From NCBI GenBank assembly GCA_002162675.1, contig MAAE01000060.1:1-51365 (forward strand): a stretch of 51,365 bases of DNA, in the 5' to 3' direction. The notes under the pieces are model-generated. The model saw only the letters and a list, made by a program, of their open reading frames with translations, made no database searches and was not told the origin of the DNA. Shown piece by piece: positions 35,911 to 45,733 of this stretch (position 1 is the first letter of the stretch; the number at the start of each line of letters is the position of its first letter). The stretch comes from Colwellia sp. 39_35_sub15_T18. GTDB lineage: Bacteria; Pseudomonadota; Gammaproteobacteria; Enterobacterales; Alteromonadaceae. Position numbers and translations under genes: made by a program.

Positions 35911-37845
35911 TTTTTCAAGAAAAGCGACTGCTTGTGCTAAATCTCGACTTCGCTTCATTTCAGGTAGGCTTTTTAAAAAAGTTTGCCCATAAGGACGGTT
36001 AACCAAACGGTTATCACAAATAACCATCACGCCGCGATCACTAACATCACGAATAAGCCGGCCCACCCCTTGTTTTAAGGCGATAACCGCTTGCGGTAAT
36101 TGTATTTGTGCAAAGGCATCGCCACCTTGCCTTCTGACATCTTCGCAACGCGCTTGCAGTAAAGGATCGTCAGGAGAGGCAAAAGGTAACTTGTCAATAA
36201 TAACACACGTTAGCTTATCACCCCTGACATCAATACCTTCCCAAAAACTTGCCGTGGCAAGCAATACTGCCTCATCAGTTGCAACAAATTTGTCGAGCAA
36301 AACGCGTTTGCCCATTTGACCTTGCACCAATAAAGGATTGTCGATGCTATCGGCTAAAATTTCTGCCACTTGATGCATAACGCGATAACTAGTAAAGAGC
36401 ATAAAGCAAGCGCCCTTGCTAGCCGCAATTAACGGTTTTGCTAATTGCGCTAAATGCATGGCACGATTTTTATCATTGGCTTCGGGTAAATAACGAGGCA
36501 CCACTAATTGTGATTGTTGCTGATAATCAAACGGGCTTTCTAATAATAACTGATTGGCATTATGCAAACCTAAATGCTCAGCAAAGTGGTCAAAACGGTT
36601 ATCTACCGCCAATGTTGCCGAGGTAAATATCCAACCTGCGCCAGACTCTTTCACATAAGCACTAAACTTATCAGCAACACTTAATGGCGTTAAATGTAAC
36701 ACCACATGACGCGGCGTTGTTTCGTACCAGAAACTCATGCCATTAACATCAACATTAGCCATGACATCATATTGCGCTAATAAATTTACCGCGCGGTCAA
36801 AACAGTTATCAATAGCCTCGTTGCGAGAAACGCACAATTTTATTACTTGATATAAAAAGTCTAAATCGACCTTTAAACGCTGAAATTTTTGTACAAATTG
36901 TTGTTGCTGATATTTTTCTCGCCAGTTACCGCGCTCGGGATCATAATTAAATAACAGCCGAAACTCTTGACAAGTTTTTTGCAATTTATCGGCGGCTAAA
37001 CCAAGCTGCTTAACATCCGTTAGTTTACTGCGATAAACTTGTAATACATCGGCACATAAATCACTAAGCTGACGAGTAGAAAAGGCTTCACCAAAATAAT
37101 CGCTGGCAATATCACCAATTTGATGAGCTTCATCAAAAATCATCACTTGGGCTTTTGGAATTAACTCGCCAAACCCCGTATCTTTTAACGCCATATCGGC
37201 AAAAAACAAATGATGATTTACCACAATTAAGTCAGCATCTATGGCTTTTTGTCGGGCTCTTACTAAATAGCATTGTTCATAGTCAGGACAATCTTTAGCG
37301 AGGCAATTATCTAAGGTACTGGTAATGAAAGGAAAAACGCCTGAGTCTTCGGTAACATTAACCAACTCACCAATATCACCACTTTGCGTACTATTAGCCC
37401 ACGTTTTCACTTTCACTAAATCGTTAAGGGTATTAGCATCTAATTGACCACGTGTGTCTTGATATTGCACCAAGCGATAACGGCATAAATAATTAGCTCG
37501 TCCCTTCAACAAAGCAACTTGAACATTACTGGCTAAAGCTTTCTTAACTAAGGGAATATCTTTATGGAAAAGTTGCTCTTGAAGATTTTTTGTGCCCGTT
37601 GAAATAATAATTTTAGTATTTAATTCATCGCCACTCGAAGAAGATTTAACGCTCAGAAAGGCAGGAATTAAATAGGCAAAAGTTTTACCCGTTCCCGTGC
37701 CCGCTTCCACCACAAGTGATGATTGAGTTTCAATCGCGTTTGCCACTTCTAACGCCATATCGGTTTGTGCTTGGCGAGGAGAAAAACCGTCGATGGCTTT
37801 GGCTAAAGCGCCAGTAGTAGAGAATGCTTGAGCAACGGTGGTCAT
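35905..37845 (-). CDS. yoaA: ATP-dependent DNA helicase YoaA (DinG/XPD-like, iron-sulfur)
   Basis: YoaA is a superfamily 2 5'-3' helicase. In E. coli it pairs with the HolC (chi) clamp-loader subunit to help repair stalled forks. The 646-residue protein has Walker A EAGTGTGKT (Lys54), the DEAH box (IFDEAHQIGD), and C-terminal motifs FWEGIDVRGD and QGVGRLIRD. The four iron-sulfur cysteines are in ANYLCRYRL and DNCLAKDCPDYEQCYLV. The protein lacks a nuclease domain. The last Leu codon and the stop are supplied by a palindromic repeat arm. Upstream lies only a short AT-rich gap to the next small gene. Confidence 0.94.
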   Translation of the reverse strand: MTTVAQAFSTTGALAKAIDGFSPRQAQTDMALEVANAIETQSSLVVEAGTGTGKTFAYLIPAFLSVKSSSSGDELNTKIIISTGTKNLQEQLFHKDIPLVKKALASNVQVALLKGRANYLCRYRLVQYQDTRGQLDANTLNDLVKVKTWANSTQSGDIGELVNVTEDSGVFPFITSTLDNCLAKDCPDYEQCYLVRARQKAIDADLIVVNHHLFFADMALKDTGFGELIPKAQVMIFDEAHQIGDIASDYFGEAFSTRQLSDLCADVLQVYRSKLTDVKQLGLAADKLQKTCQEFRLLFNYDPERGNWREKYQQQQFVQKFQRLKVDLDFLYQVIKLCVSRNEAIDNCFDRAVNLLAQYDVMANVDVNGMSFWYETTPRHVVLHLTPLSVADKFSAYVKESGAGWIFTSATLAVDNRFDHFAEHLGLHNANQLLLESPFDYQQQSQLVVPRYLPEANDKNRAMHLAQLAKPLIAASKGACFMLFTSYRVMHQVAEILADSIDNPLLVQGQMGKRVLLDKFVATDEAVLLATASFWEGIDVRGDKLTCVIIDKLPFASPDDPLLQARCEDVRRQGGDAFAQIQLPQAVIALKQGVGRLIRDVSDRGVMVICDNRLVNRPYGQTFLKSLPEMKRSRDLAQAVAFLEKL

Positions 37846-37915
37846 TGGGACAATAAAACTAAATGCTAGGGTAATAAGAATGGCGATTATACTATTTTAT
37901 AAGCAAATATAAAGA

Positions 37916-38242
37916 CTAAACATAAAGATCTAAATGTTTAATGCCATCTTTAGAGACACTAACACCATTATTATCTGCTTCGGTGTGATTTTCATTTTTT
38001 GATGGATTAGTATTTGTGTCAACAGGACTTTTTTTCTCAGCACTTTTCTCTTGTTCATTCGGTTCATCCTGTTCATGACCAAGCTTTTGTTGACCAAAGT
38101 AATAATCATGATTTTCCAGATGATCCAAGTCTTCTTTTAATTTTCCTGCTCCCGCTTCTTTTAATAAGGCCTTGACCTTTAAGTTAGCAGGCTTAATAGG
38201 CACAGGTACAACACGCGTTAACACCGTAGTAAAAATATCCAT
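37916..38242 (-). CDS. Small hydrophilic protein of unknown function
   Basis: The 108-residue product has a mildly basic N-terminus (MDIFTTVLTRVVPVPIKPANL), an acidic, asparagine- and lysine-rich middle typical of disorder, and a short C-terminal block DGIKHLDLYV. The ordered ends and disordered centre recall the other small gene at 34549-34965, which also ends in a hydrophobic D-x-Y motif. I choose the ATG at 38242, with GAAG five bases before it; a TTG three codons upstream, at 38251, is less likely. No function can be assigned. Confidence 0.6.
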   Translation of the reverse strand: MDIFTTVLTRVVPVPIKPANLKVKALLKEAGAGKLKEDLDHLENHDYYFGQQKLGHEQDEPNEQEKSAEKKSPVDTNTNPSKNENHTEADNNGVSVSKDGIKHLDLYV

Positions 38243-38286
38243 AGGCTTCAACTTTAGTTTAAATCATGGTTACATGACCGGTATGA

Positions 38287-38314
38287 CCGATAAATAGCTT
38301 TACCCATTTATCGG
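38287..38314. promoter_or_regulatory. Stem-loop upstream of the small gene at 37916-38242
   Basis: CCGATAAAT (38287-38295) and ATTTATCGG (38306-38314) form a perfect nine-pair stem with a ten-base loop, 45 bases before the small gene's start on the minus strand. A direct repeat ATGACCGGT/ATGACCGAT lies beside it. It may be an operator or an mRNA leader structure. The rest of the 38252-38558 stretch up to the his leader shows no gene. Confidence 0.35.
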
Positions 38315-38558
38315 CCATTAATACAAAATCTTTAGTGGTGTAATTTAATGGCGCAATGAATAGAATGTACCAACAATATTTTAAGAGTAATAACTCTAAG
38401 TTCGTACCATATAACAAATCGTCATAAAAAACGGTTATTTATTCCTTGCAGCTAAATAACTTTGCCAGTAATCTAGCTCTATAGAGAAAACACATCATTT
38501 ATTACATATTTTATTAGTTACTTTATTACATATTATTAATTACTGAGTTTAACATATT

Positions 38559-38606
38559 ATGACTTTTAACCTGAATAACCGACATCACCACCATCATATA
38601 GACTAG
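38559..38606 (+). CDS. hisL: his operon leader peptide
   Basis: A 15-codon open frame encodes MTFNLNNRHHHHHID, with five consecutive histidine codons. This is the diagnostic leader of transcription attenuation in enterobacterial-type his operons: when charged tRNA-His is scarce the ribosome stalls at the His codons and prevents formation of the downstream terminator. The terminator lies about 105 bases further on, and hisG follows. The peptide is too short for ordinary gene finders. The ribosome binding site is weak (GAGTTTAACATATT before the ATG), and the sequence between leader and terminator contains complementary words (CTAGCCC near 38603 and GGGCTAAG near 38667) suited to alternative pairing. 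Confidence 0.94.
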   Translation: MTFNLNNRHHHHHID

Positions 38607-38710
38607 CCCATTCAGGTTTCTACGCTAACTCTTATAAAAGAATAGCAGTAGAGAATACCATGAAGGGCTAAGGCCTTTTCGTGGAGTTGAACTAAAGAAA
38701 CATATTTATA

Positions 38711-38748
38711 AACCCCCGAAAGAGCTTTAAATCTTTCGGGGGTTTTTC
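38711..38748 (+). terminator. his operon attenuator (rho-independent terminator)
   Basis: AACCCCCGAAAGA (38711-38723) pairs perfectly with TCTTTCGGGGGTT (38732-38744), followed by TTTTC. Its position between hisL and hisG makes it the attenuator rather than the terminator of an upstream gene. The region from 38607 to 38710 would carry the pause and antiterminator hairpins. Confidence 0.93.
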
Positions 38749-38822
38749 GCATTTTATGCCCTTGAAAATTGTATATACATATTTTCAACATTAAAAAATT
38801 ATTAAATTAGGAATCGAACAAA

Positions 38823-39725
38823 ATGACCACATCAGAACCACGCTTACGTATAGCGATGCAAAAATCAGGACGCCTTAGTGAAGACACTCAAAAATTATTA
38901 AAGCTTTGTGGATTAAAACTCAATGTTAGCGACCGCCGCTTACTGGCTCATGTTAAAAATATGCCTATCGATATTATGCGTGTGCGTAGTAGCGATATTC
39001 CAGGCCTTGTTATGGATGGTGTTTGCGACTTGGGCATTGTTGGTGACAATACGCTCGAAGAAGAAGAATTATCACGCGCACTCATTGGTAGCAAAAACAG
39101 TTACATTAAAACAACACCGTTAAACTTTGGTGGCTGTCGTTTTTCAATCGCCATGCCTGAAGAGTTTGAATACACAGGTTTACAGTGTTTAGATGGCTTG
39201 CGTTTTGCAACGACCTATCCTCAGTTATTAACTCGTTTTGCTAAAGATAATAATATTAACGTTGAGTTTTGTTTATTAAAAGGCTCTGTTGAGGTTGCAC
39301 CCAGAGTGGGTTTAGCCGATGGTATTTGTGACTTAGTGTCTACCGGTGCTACGCTTGAAGCTAATGGTTTAAAAGAAGTTGCGGAAGTATTTCGCTCGAA
39401 AGCATCACTCATTCAACGCTCTGAATCTTTAGGTGATGAAAAACAAGCGATATTAGATACGCTACTTCCTCGTATTAATGGTGTAATGAAAGCGAAAGAA
39501 AGCAAATACATTATGCTGCACGCACCAAAAGATAAGATCAGTGAAGTGAGCGCGTTAATGCCGGGTAAAGAAACACCAACCATTTTACCACTTGCGGGTC
39601 GTGATGATTTAGTTGCCGTACATGTTGTTGCTACTGAAGCCTTCTTTTGGGAAACCATGGAAGCATTAAAAGAATTAGGCTGTAATTCAATACTTGTAAT
39701 GCCCATTGAGAAAATGATGGGCTAA
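38823..39725 (+). CDS. hisG: ATP phosphoribosyltransferase, long form
   Basis: HisG joins ATP and PRPP in the first step of histidine synthesis and is the feedback-inhibited step. The 300-residue length marks the long, hexameric form with its own C-terminal regulatory ACT-like domain (about residues 225-300), so no HisZ partner is needed. N-terminal [36 protein letters not shown] and the PRPP-binding stretch [17 protein letters not shown] are present. It is the first structural gene after the attenuator. An unusually long 233-bp gap separates it from hisD. Confidence 0.97.
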   Translation: MTTSEPRLRIAMQKSGRLSEDTQKLLKLCGLKLNVSDRRLLAHVKNMPIDIMRVRSSDIPGLVMDGVCDLGIVGDNTLEEEELSRALIGSKNSYIKTTPLNFGGCRFSIAMPEEFEYTGLQCLDGLRFATTYPQLLTRFAKDNNINVEFCLLKGSVEVAPRVGLADGICDLVSTGATLEANGLKEVAEVFRSKASLIQRSESLGDEKQAILDTLLPRINGVMKAKESKYIMLHAPKDKISEVSALMPGKETPTILPLAGRDDLVAVHVVATEAFFWETMEALKELGCNSILVMPIEKMMG

Positions 39726-39958
39726 TCCGCGTTATAATTAATATTTCATCAGCATTGTCTACATTGTTCGTCGCCATCACTTAGTACACTAAGCTCAGGC
39801 GACTCACAACTTGACGGCTTTGCTGAAATCTCAATTATTTAGCGGATCTGAGCAGTTAATGTAAGAGCGGTTTTTGCCGCGAGAGCTTAAGCGCAAGAAT
39901 TTAAGTACTAGAGTTTAAGTACACGAATTAAAGCGCAATTAAAGATTTAGAGAAAATT
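39726..39958. repeat. Intra-operon spacer with palindromic repeat, hisG-hisD
   Basis: GTCGCC (39770-39775) and GGCGAC (39798-39803) enclose CTTAG...CTAAG (39780-39784 and 39789-39793), giving a two-tier hairpin. Downstream, GTAAGAGCGGTTTTTGCCGCG near 39860 is a diverged TGTAGGAGCGGC-family copy, and TTAAGTAC occurs twice near 39900 and 39917. No coding frame is supported. In most his operons these genes nearly touch, so this is probably inserted repeat material. Confidence 0.68.
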
Positions 39959-41290
39959 ATGAATACTCAACTTTTCGGTAAACAAATAATCGACTGGCAA
40001 ACAACATCAGCGCAACAGAAAATCGATGCCCTTGCCCGCCCTGCCATTGCGGATAATGCTCTGTTATCAACTCAGGTTTCTAACATTTTATCGCAAGTAC
40101 AAAAGCAAGGTGACAAGGCGTTATTTTCGTTAACCGAGCAATTTGACGGTATCGCTTTATCCACTTTGTCGGTCACAGCTGAGCAAGTAAAACAAGCCAG
40201 AAAGGCATTAACGGATAAACGCCTCAAAGCCATTAATACCGCCTACGGGCAAATAAAACGTTTTCACAGTGCGCAAACACCCGAAGATATTTACGTTGAA
40301 ACTTGCCCCGGTGTGCAATGCTCTTTAAAAACGGAAGCCATTGAAAGTGTTGGTTTATATATTCCGGCAGGTAGCGCGCCACTACCCTCAACAGTATTAA
40401 TGTTAGGTGTGCCGGCACAACTTGCTGGCTGTAAACGTACCGTGTTAGTTTGCCCTCCTGATAAAAACGGTCAATTAGCCAATGAAATATTAGTCGCCGC
40501 CGAGCTTTGTGGTATCACAGAAATCTATTCTATTGGTGGTGCACAAGCTATCGCGGCGCTTGCCTATGGCACAACAAGCATTCCTGCCGTTAATAAAGTG
40601 TTTGGCCCTGGCAATCGTTATGTCACTGAAGCCAAAAAACAACTTTCTCAACAAGTTGCTGGCTTTGCCATTGATATGCCTGCGGGTCCTTCGGAAGTAT
40701 TAGTGATTGGTGATGAAAAGGCCAATGCCGCTTTTATCGCTGCTGACTTATTATCTCAAGCCGAACACGGCGCAGACAGCCAAGTTATTCTACTAACCGA
40801 CAGCGAGCAATTAATAACCAAGGTTGCCAATGAACTTGTCACACAAGTTGCCGTGTTATCAAGACGTGATATAGCCGAGCAAGCATTGAAACAATCGCGA
40901 TTGATCCTAACCAAAGACATGGCACAAGCCGTTGAAGTATCTAACCGTTATGGCCCTGAGCATTTAATCATTCAAACTGAAAACCCTCAGGAGTTATTAA
41001 AAGACTTACGCAATGCCGCCTCTATTTTTGTCGGTGCTTACACGCCTGAATCTGCTGGTGATTACGCCAGCGGAACAAACCATGTTTTACCGACTTATGG
41101 TTATGCAAAAGTTATTTCAAGTTTGTCATTAGCTGATTTTTCTCGTCGTTATACCGTGCAAGAAATCAGTAAAGCAGGCTTAGCTAACTTAGCCGAATGT
41201 ATTATTGAACTGACCGATGCTGAAGGGCTAGACGCTCATCAAAGAGCCGTTACTATCAGGTTAGAGGGTATCAATAAGGAAGAAAAGTAA
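39959..41290 (+). CDS. hisD: Histidinol dehydrogenase
   Basis: HisD makes the last two oxidations, histidinol to histidine, with NAD and a zinc ion. The 443-residue protein carries SVGLYIPAGSAPLPSTVLM, FGPGNRYVTEAKK, IDMPAGPSEVLVI and SQAEHGADSQ, which supply NAD- and zinc-site residues, and the C-terminal GTNHVLPTYGYA. Its stop codon overlaps the hisC start (TAATG), so translation is probably coupled. Confidence 0.97.
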   Translation: MNTQLFGKQIIDWQTTSAQQKIDALARPAIADNALLSTQVSNILSQVQKQGDKALFSLTEQFDGIALSTLSVTAEQVKQARKALTDKRLKAINTAYGQIKRFHSAQTPEDIYVETCPGVQCSLKTEAIESVGLYIPAGSAPLPSTVLMLGVPAQLAGCKRTVLVCPPDKNGQLANEILVAAELCGITEIYSIGGAQAIAALAYGTTSIPAVNKVFGPGNRYVTEAKKQLSQQVAGFAIDMPAGPSEVLVIGDEKANAAFIAADLLSQAEHGADSQVILLTDSEQLITKVANELVTQVAVLSRRDIAEQALKQSRLILTKDMAQAVEVSNRYGPEHLIIQTENPQELLKDLRNAASIFVGAYTPESAGDYASGTNHVLPTYGYAKVISSLSLADFSRRYTVQEISKAGLANLAECIIELTDAEGLDAHQRAVTIRLEGINKEEK

Positions 41291-42402
41291 TGTCTATTGC
41301 AAACAAACTTGCCCGAGCAGAGCTTATTGATATGGTGCCTTACCAATCAGCACGCCGCCTTTTTTCTAGCGCTGAAGCCTCAGGCGAAGCAAAGCTATGG
41401 CTTAATGCCAATGAAGCTCCGGGTACAGGCGCATATCAACTTAGTAGCGACAATATTAACCGTTACCCTGATTTTCAGCCTGATAATTTACTGAATGCTT
41501 ATCGCGATTACTGCGGCCTTGAACGCTCACAAATATTGGCTACTCGTGGCGCCGATGAGGGTATAGAGTTGATTATTCGCAGCTTTTGCCGCGCTTATCA
41601 AGACAGTATATTAATTTGCCCACCCACTTATGGCATGTACGCCATCAGTGCTGAAAATCATGGTGCTGGTATTATTAAAGTACCTTTGGTTAACACTGCA
41701 CAAGGAATGCAATTAAACCTTGATGAATTAGCAAAGCAAGTGGGTAAAGTAAAGGTGGTATTTTTATGTTCACCGGGCAACCCGACTGGTAACCTGCTAC
41801 CAAAAGAGCAAATAATTGCAGCGATTGAATTATTTAAAGAAAGCGCTATTGTTGTCGTTGATGAAGCGTATATCGAATACACAGGTGAGTTTTCACCCGA
41901 GCAAACCAGCACCTCGCTGCTAAAAGAGTATGACAATGTTATTGTACTAAGAACGCTATCAAAAGCATTTGCGCTTGCAGGGCTTAGATGTGGCTTTACC
42001 TTAGCGAGCTCAGAGGTTATCACCTTGCTGAGCAAAGTGATTGCCCCTTACCCTATTTCAGCGCCTGTTGCTGAAATAGCCAGTTTAGCGCTGAGCACCG
42101 ACTTAGACAAAATGACCCAGCGCGTGCAAGATTGCAATAAAATTAAAACAAGTTTATCGGCTTGGCTTAACGAGCAAGATTGGTGCAATGAAGTATTTGC
42201 CAGTGATGCTAACTTTATATTATTTCGCTGCACAAGCCTGAGCGAAAAAACACGAATTTTTGATTTATTAGTCAGCAACAATATTTTGATCCGCGATCAG
42301 TCTAAGCAAATGCAGCTAGAAAACTGCCTACGCATTAGCATTGGCAGCATACAAGAAATAACACAACTTAAAGAAGTTTTACTAGGTAACCTAAGACCAT
42401 GA
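41290..42402 (+). CDS. hisC: Histidinol-phosphate aminotransferase
   Basis: HisC is a fold-type I PLP aminotransferase that converts imidazole acetol phosphate to histidinol phosphate. [36 protein letters not shown] and [16 protein letters not shown] are present; the lysine of the last motif binds PLP. The ATG shares a base with the hisD stop, and the ATGA at its end overlaps hisB. Confidence 0.96.
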   Translation: MSIANKLARAELIDMVPYQSARRLFSSAEASGEAKLWLNANEAPGTGAYQLSSDNINRYPDFQPDNLLNAYRDYCGLERSQILATRGADEGIELIIRSFCRAYQDSILICPPTYGMYAISAENHGAGIIKVPLVNTAQGMQLNLDELAKQVGKVKVVFLCSPGNPTGNLLPKEQIIAAIELFKESAIVVVDEAYIEYTGEFSPEQTSTSLLKEYDNVIVLRTLSKAFALAGLRCGFTLASSEVITLLSKVIAPYPISAPVAEIASLALSTDLDKMTQRVQDCNKIKTSLSAWLNEQDWCNEVFASDANFILFRCTSLSEKTRIFDLLVSNNILIRDQSKQMQLENCLRISIGSIQEITQLKEVLLGNLRP

Positions 42403-43484
42403 GCAACCAACAACAGAAAATATTATTTATCGACCGTGACGGCACTTTAGTTGAAGAGCCAGTGATCGATAAACAGCTTGATAGCTTAGAAAAGCTGGTA
42501 TTTGAGCCTAACGTTATCCCTGAGTTATTAAAACTGCAAGCCAAAGGCTTCAAACTTGTGATGGTGTCAAATCAAGACGGCTTAGGGACGTCAAGCTTTC
42601 CACAAAGTGACTTTGACCTACCTCATGATCAAATGATGGCCATATTTTCATCACAAGGGATAGAATTTCAAGATGTTTTGTTATGTCCACATTTTGATGA
42701 AGACAACTGTAATTGCCGCAAGCCCAAATTAGGCATGGTCAGTGACTATCTACAACAAGGTCGAGTCGACTTTACTAATTCTTATGTGATTGGCGACAGA
42801 GAAACCGATATGGGCTTAGCCGCTAATATGGGCATTGTTGGTATCAAATATGACCGTGATAACCTTAATTGGCCACAAGTTAGCGAGCAAATATTAGCGC
42901 CATTAGACAAAGCGCGCACCGCAACAGTCACCAGAACCACTAAAGAAACCGACATCACTATTTCGGTAAATTTAGACAAAAAGGGTGGTAGTAATATAGA
43001 CACAGGTTTAGGATTTTTTGATCACATGTTAGATCAAATATCTACCCATGGCGGCTTTAACCTGCAATGTAGCGTCAGTGGCGACTATCACATTGACGAA
43101 CACCACAGTGTTGAAGACACCGCGCTTGCACTAGGACAGGCACTCAAAGAAGCGCTAGGTGATAAACGTGGTATTGGTCGCTTTGGCTTTGTATTGCCAA
43201 TGGATGAATGTCGCGCCGAATGTGCTATCGACTTATCAGGTCGCCCTTGGCTTGAATTTGATGCTAAATTTACCTCAGACAATGTTGGCACTATGTCGAC
43301 CCAAATGGTATCGCACTTTTTCCGTTCATTAGCTGACGCCATGCTTATTACCTTGCATTTATCCACCAGCAAAGGCAATTGTCATCATCAAGTAGAGAGC
43401 TTATTTAAAGTATTTGGTCGTGCCTTAGGTCAGGCAATTAAAGTAGACGGTGATGAATTACCTAGCTCAAAAGGTACATTATAG
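42399..43484 (+). CDS. hisB: Bifunctional histidinol-phosphatase / imidazoleglycerol-phosphate dehydratase
   Basis: The 361-residue protein fuses two enzymes as in enteric bacteria. The N-terminal HAD-type phosphatase (about 1-165) has [23 protein letters not shown] and a zinc loop with [15 protein letters not shown]. The C-terminal dehydratase (about 168-361) has [35 protein letters not shown] and [10 protein letters not shown], which carry its metal-binding His residues. It starts within the hisC stop codon and is followed immediately by hisH. Confidence 0.97.
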   Translation: MSNQQQKILFIDRDGTLVEEPVIDKQLDSLEKLVFEPNVIPELLKLQAKGFKLVMVSNQDGLGTSSFPQSDFDLPHDQMMAIFSSQGIEFQDVLLCPHFDEDNCNCRKPKLGMVSDYLQQGRVDFTNSYVIGDRETDMGLAANMGIVGIKYDRDNLNWPQVSEQILAPLDKARTATVTRTTKETDITISVNLDKKGGSNIDTGLGFFDHMLDQISTHGGFNLQCSVSGDYHIDEHHSVEDTALALGQALKEALGDKRGIGRFGFVLPMDECRAECAIDLSGRPWLEFDAKFTSDNVGTMSTQMVSHFFRSLADAMLITLHLSTSKGNCHHQVESLFKVFGRALGQAIKVDGDELPSSKGTL

Positions 43485-43507
43485 TGGAAAAAACAGTGGA
43501 AAAAGTA

Positions 43508-44158
43508 ATGATTACCCCAATAAACGTTATTGTTGATACTGGCTGTGCGAATTTATCATCAGTGAAATTTGCTGTTGAACGTCTTGGTTTTACCGCCATT
43601 ATTACTGATGATATTGAGCAGATTAAAGCCGCCGACAAAGTTATTTTCCCCGGTGTTGGTAATGCTAAACATGCTATGGCAAACATTATTGAAAAAGGCT
43701 TAGTTGACACCCTACAACACTTAACACAGCCGGTATTAGGCTTTTGTTTAGGCATGCAGTTAATGACCGAGTCTTCAACGGAAGGAATAAGCTCAACTGA
43801 AAGCTCTCAACAAAGTTCGGTTAAATGCTTAAACATTATTCCAACGAAAGTTGCGCCATTAAATGCCCAAGGTAATCGTTTACCACACATGGGTTGGAAC
43901 ACATTAACGACCGTTGCTAATCACCCTGTGCTAAAAGGCATTAGCGTTGGCGACTACTTCTATTTTGTGCATAGTTTTGCCGCGCCACTTAGCGAATATA
44001 CCTTGGCAACGTGCCAATATGGTAGTGAGTTTTCCGCCATTATTGGTAAAGATAACTTTATTGGTTGTCAATTTCATCCTGAACGCTCTGGCGCATTAGG
44101 CAGTAAAATTATTAAAAACTTTTTGGAGCTTAACGCTCAGGAGATTGCATCCTTATGA
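43508..44158 (+). CDS. hisH: Imidazole glycerol phosphate synthase, glutaminase subunit
   Basis: HisH hydrolyses glutamine and passes ammonia to HisF. The class I amidotransferase triad is visible: Cys in GFCLGMQLM, and His and Glu in CQFHPERSG. The core begins INVIVDTGCANLSSVKFA. I choose the ATG at 43508, which has GGAA eight bases upstream and matches the usual N-terminal length. GTG codons at 43484 (overlapping the hisB stop) and 43496 are possible alternatives. A short linker with SSTEGISSTESSQQSS is a low-complexity insertion compared with E. coli HisH. Confidence 0.94.
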   Translation: MITPINVIVDTGCANLSSVKFAVERLGFTAIITDDIEQIKAADKVIFPGVGNAKHAMANIIEKGLVDTLQHLTQPVLGFCLGMQLMTESSTEGISSTESSQQSSVKCLNIIPTKVAPLNAQGNRLPHMGWNTLTTVANHPVLKGISVGDYFYFVHSFAAPLSEYTLATCQYGSEFSAIIGKDNFIGCQFHPERSGALGSKIIKNFLELNAQEIASL

Positions 44159-44955
44159 TGATCCCAGCAATTGATTTAATTGGAGGCGAAGTAGTTCGTT
44201 TATTCCAAGGCGATTACAATCAAAAAACCAACTACAAAACCACAGTACAAGAGCGCCAACAAGCTTATTTTTCAGCAGGTGCTACCGTTATGCATTTTGT
44301 TGATTTAGATGGCGCAAAAGACAGCACTAAGCGTCAGTTATCTACCCTTAAAACAGTGGTAAACCATGACACTATGATCACTCAAGTGGGTGGCGGCATA
44401 CGCTGTGAAGAAGACGTAAAGCAGCTACTTGATTTAGGCGCAACCCGCGTGGTTATCGGCTCACTTGCTATCAAGCAACCCGAATTGGTACTTAAGTGGC
44501 TAAAAATCTATGGCGGCGAAAAAATTGTTTTAGCCCTTGATATAAAAATTGATGAACAAGGTAATAAAACCCTGCCAACCCATGGTTGGATTGAAGACAG
44601 TGGCGTTAATTTAGAAGACTTGCTCGATGCTTATATTGACGCTGGTATCCAACATATTTTGTGTACTGATATTTCTAAAGACGGCACATTAAGCGGCTCA
44701 AACGTTGACCTATACATTGAACTTTGTCAAAAATATCCCAGTGTTCAATGGCAAGCGTCTGGTGGCATTGGCAGCCTTGATGATATTAAAGCATTGATCG
44801 GCTCAGGTGTTAGCGGCGTTATTTTAGGTCGCTCTCTGTTAGAAGGTAAATTTACCCTTGAGGAGGCTATCGCATGTTGGCCTACAAACAAAGAGATGAA
44901 AAGCAGGCAGGAATTTATTCGCGCAGATAGCAAGGGGAAAAACAATGCTAGCTAG
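44155..44955 (+). CDS. hisA: ProFAR isomerase, with repeat-derived C-terminal extension
   Basis: HisA isomerises the ProFAR aminoaldose to its ketose. It is a TIM barrel with [46 protein letters not shown] and [19 protein letters not shown], covering both phosphate sites. E. coli HisA ends two to three residues after the EAIACW motif. Here the protein runs on for about 22 residues ([20 protein letters not shown] and a few more). DNA coding for this tail at 44903-44928 matches the palindromic repeat family, so the extension looks acquired. It carries the ribosome binding site of hisF (AAGGGGAAAA), and the two genes overlap by 11 bp. Confidence 0.95.
   Translation: MMIPAIDLIGGEVVRLFQGDYNQKTNYKTTVQERQQAYFSAGATVMHFVDLDGAKDSTKRQLSTLKTVVNHDTMITQVGGGIRCEEDVKQLLDLGATRVVIGSLAIKQPELVLKWLKIYGGEKIVLALDIKIDEQGNKTLPTHGWIEDSGVNLEDLLDAYIDAGIQHILCTDISKDGTLSGSNVDLYIELCQKYPSVQWQASGGIGSLDDIKALIGSGVSGVILGRSLLEGKFTLEEAIACWPTNKEMKSRQEFIRADSKGKNNAS
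44903..44928. repeat. Half copy of the GTAGGCGGG repeat inside the hisA coding sequence
   Basis: The 26 bases match the left half of the 30781-30820 palindrome at about 22 positions, and the inverse of 23219-23240 at all but two of 22. The copy is in frame and is translated as RQEFIRAD in the HisA tail. Confidence 0.7.
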
Positions 44956-45733
44956 ACGAATAATACCCTGTTTAGATGTGCGTGATGGCAAAGTGGTTAA
45001 AGGTGTGCAGTTTAGAAACCATGAAATTATTGGTGATATTGTGCCTCTTGCGCAAAAATATGCTGAAGCAGGTGCCGATGAGCTGGTTTTTTATGATATT
45101 ACCGCAAGCGCTGATGGCCGCGTAGTAGATAAAAGTTGGGTTAGCCGTATTGCCGAAGTCATTGATATTCCTTTTTGTGTCGCTGGCGGCATTAAAAGTG
45201 AAGCAGATGCAAAAGAAATATTAATGATGGGCGCAGATAAAATTAGTATCAATTCCCCTGCCCTTCGCGATCCAACGCTAATTTCACGCCTTGCTGATTA
45301 TTTTGGTCAACAATGTGTAGTTGTTGGTATTGACAGTTTTTTTAATAAAGATGCCAATGACGGACAAGGGCAATACCAAGTTTATCAATTTACTGGTGAC
45401 GAAAAACGCACCCAAAAAACTAGCTGGACCACCTTTGACTGGATAGAAAAAGTAGTGAGCTTAGGCGCAGGTGAAATTGTACTTAACTGCATGAACCAAG
45501 ATGGTGTTCGTCAAGGCTATGACATTAAACAGCTAAAACAAGCTAGAGAGGTTTGTAGCGTACCGTTAATTGCTTCAGGTGGCGCCGGCACTATTGAGCA
45601 CTTTAGCGATGTTTACCAACAAGCCGATGTTGATGGTGCTTTAGCCGCGTCGGTTTTTCATAAGGGTATTATCCCGATAAGCGAATTGAAAACTTATTTA
45701 AAATCACAAAACATTGAGGTAAGACCATGTTAG
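44945..45733 (+). CDS. hisF: Imidazole glycerol phosphate synthase, cyclase subunit
   Basis: HisF receives ammonia from HisH and makes imidazole glycerol phosphate plus AICAR. The 262-residue TIM barrel starts [20 protein letters not shown] and has the catalytic Asp residues in CLDVRDG and [27 protein letters not shown] and [12 protein letters not shown] form the phosphate sites. Its last codons overlap the hisIE start (CCATGTTAG). Confidence 0.97.
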   Translation: MLARRIIPCLDVRDGKVVKGVQFRNHEIIGDIVPLAQKYAEAGADELVFYDITASADGRVVDKSWVSRIAEVIDIPFCVAGGIKSEADAKEILMMGADKISINSPALRDPTLISRLADYFGQQCVVVGIDSFFNKDANDGQGQYQVYQFTGDEKRTQKTSWTTFDWIEKVVSLGAGEIVLNCMNQDGVRQGYDIKQLKQAREVCSVPLIASGGAGTIEHFSDVYQQADVDGALAASVFHKGIIPISELKTYLKSQNIEVRPC

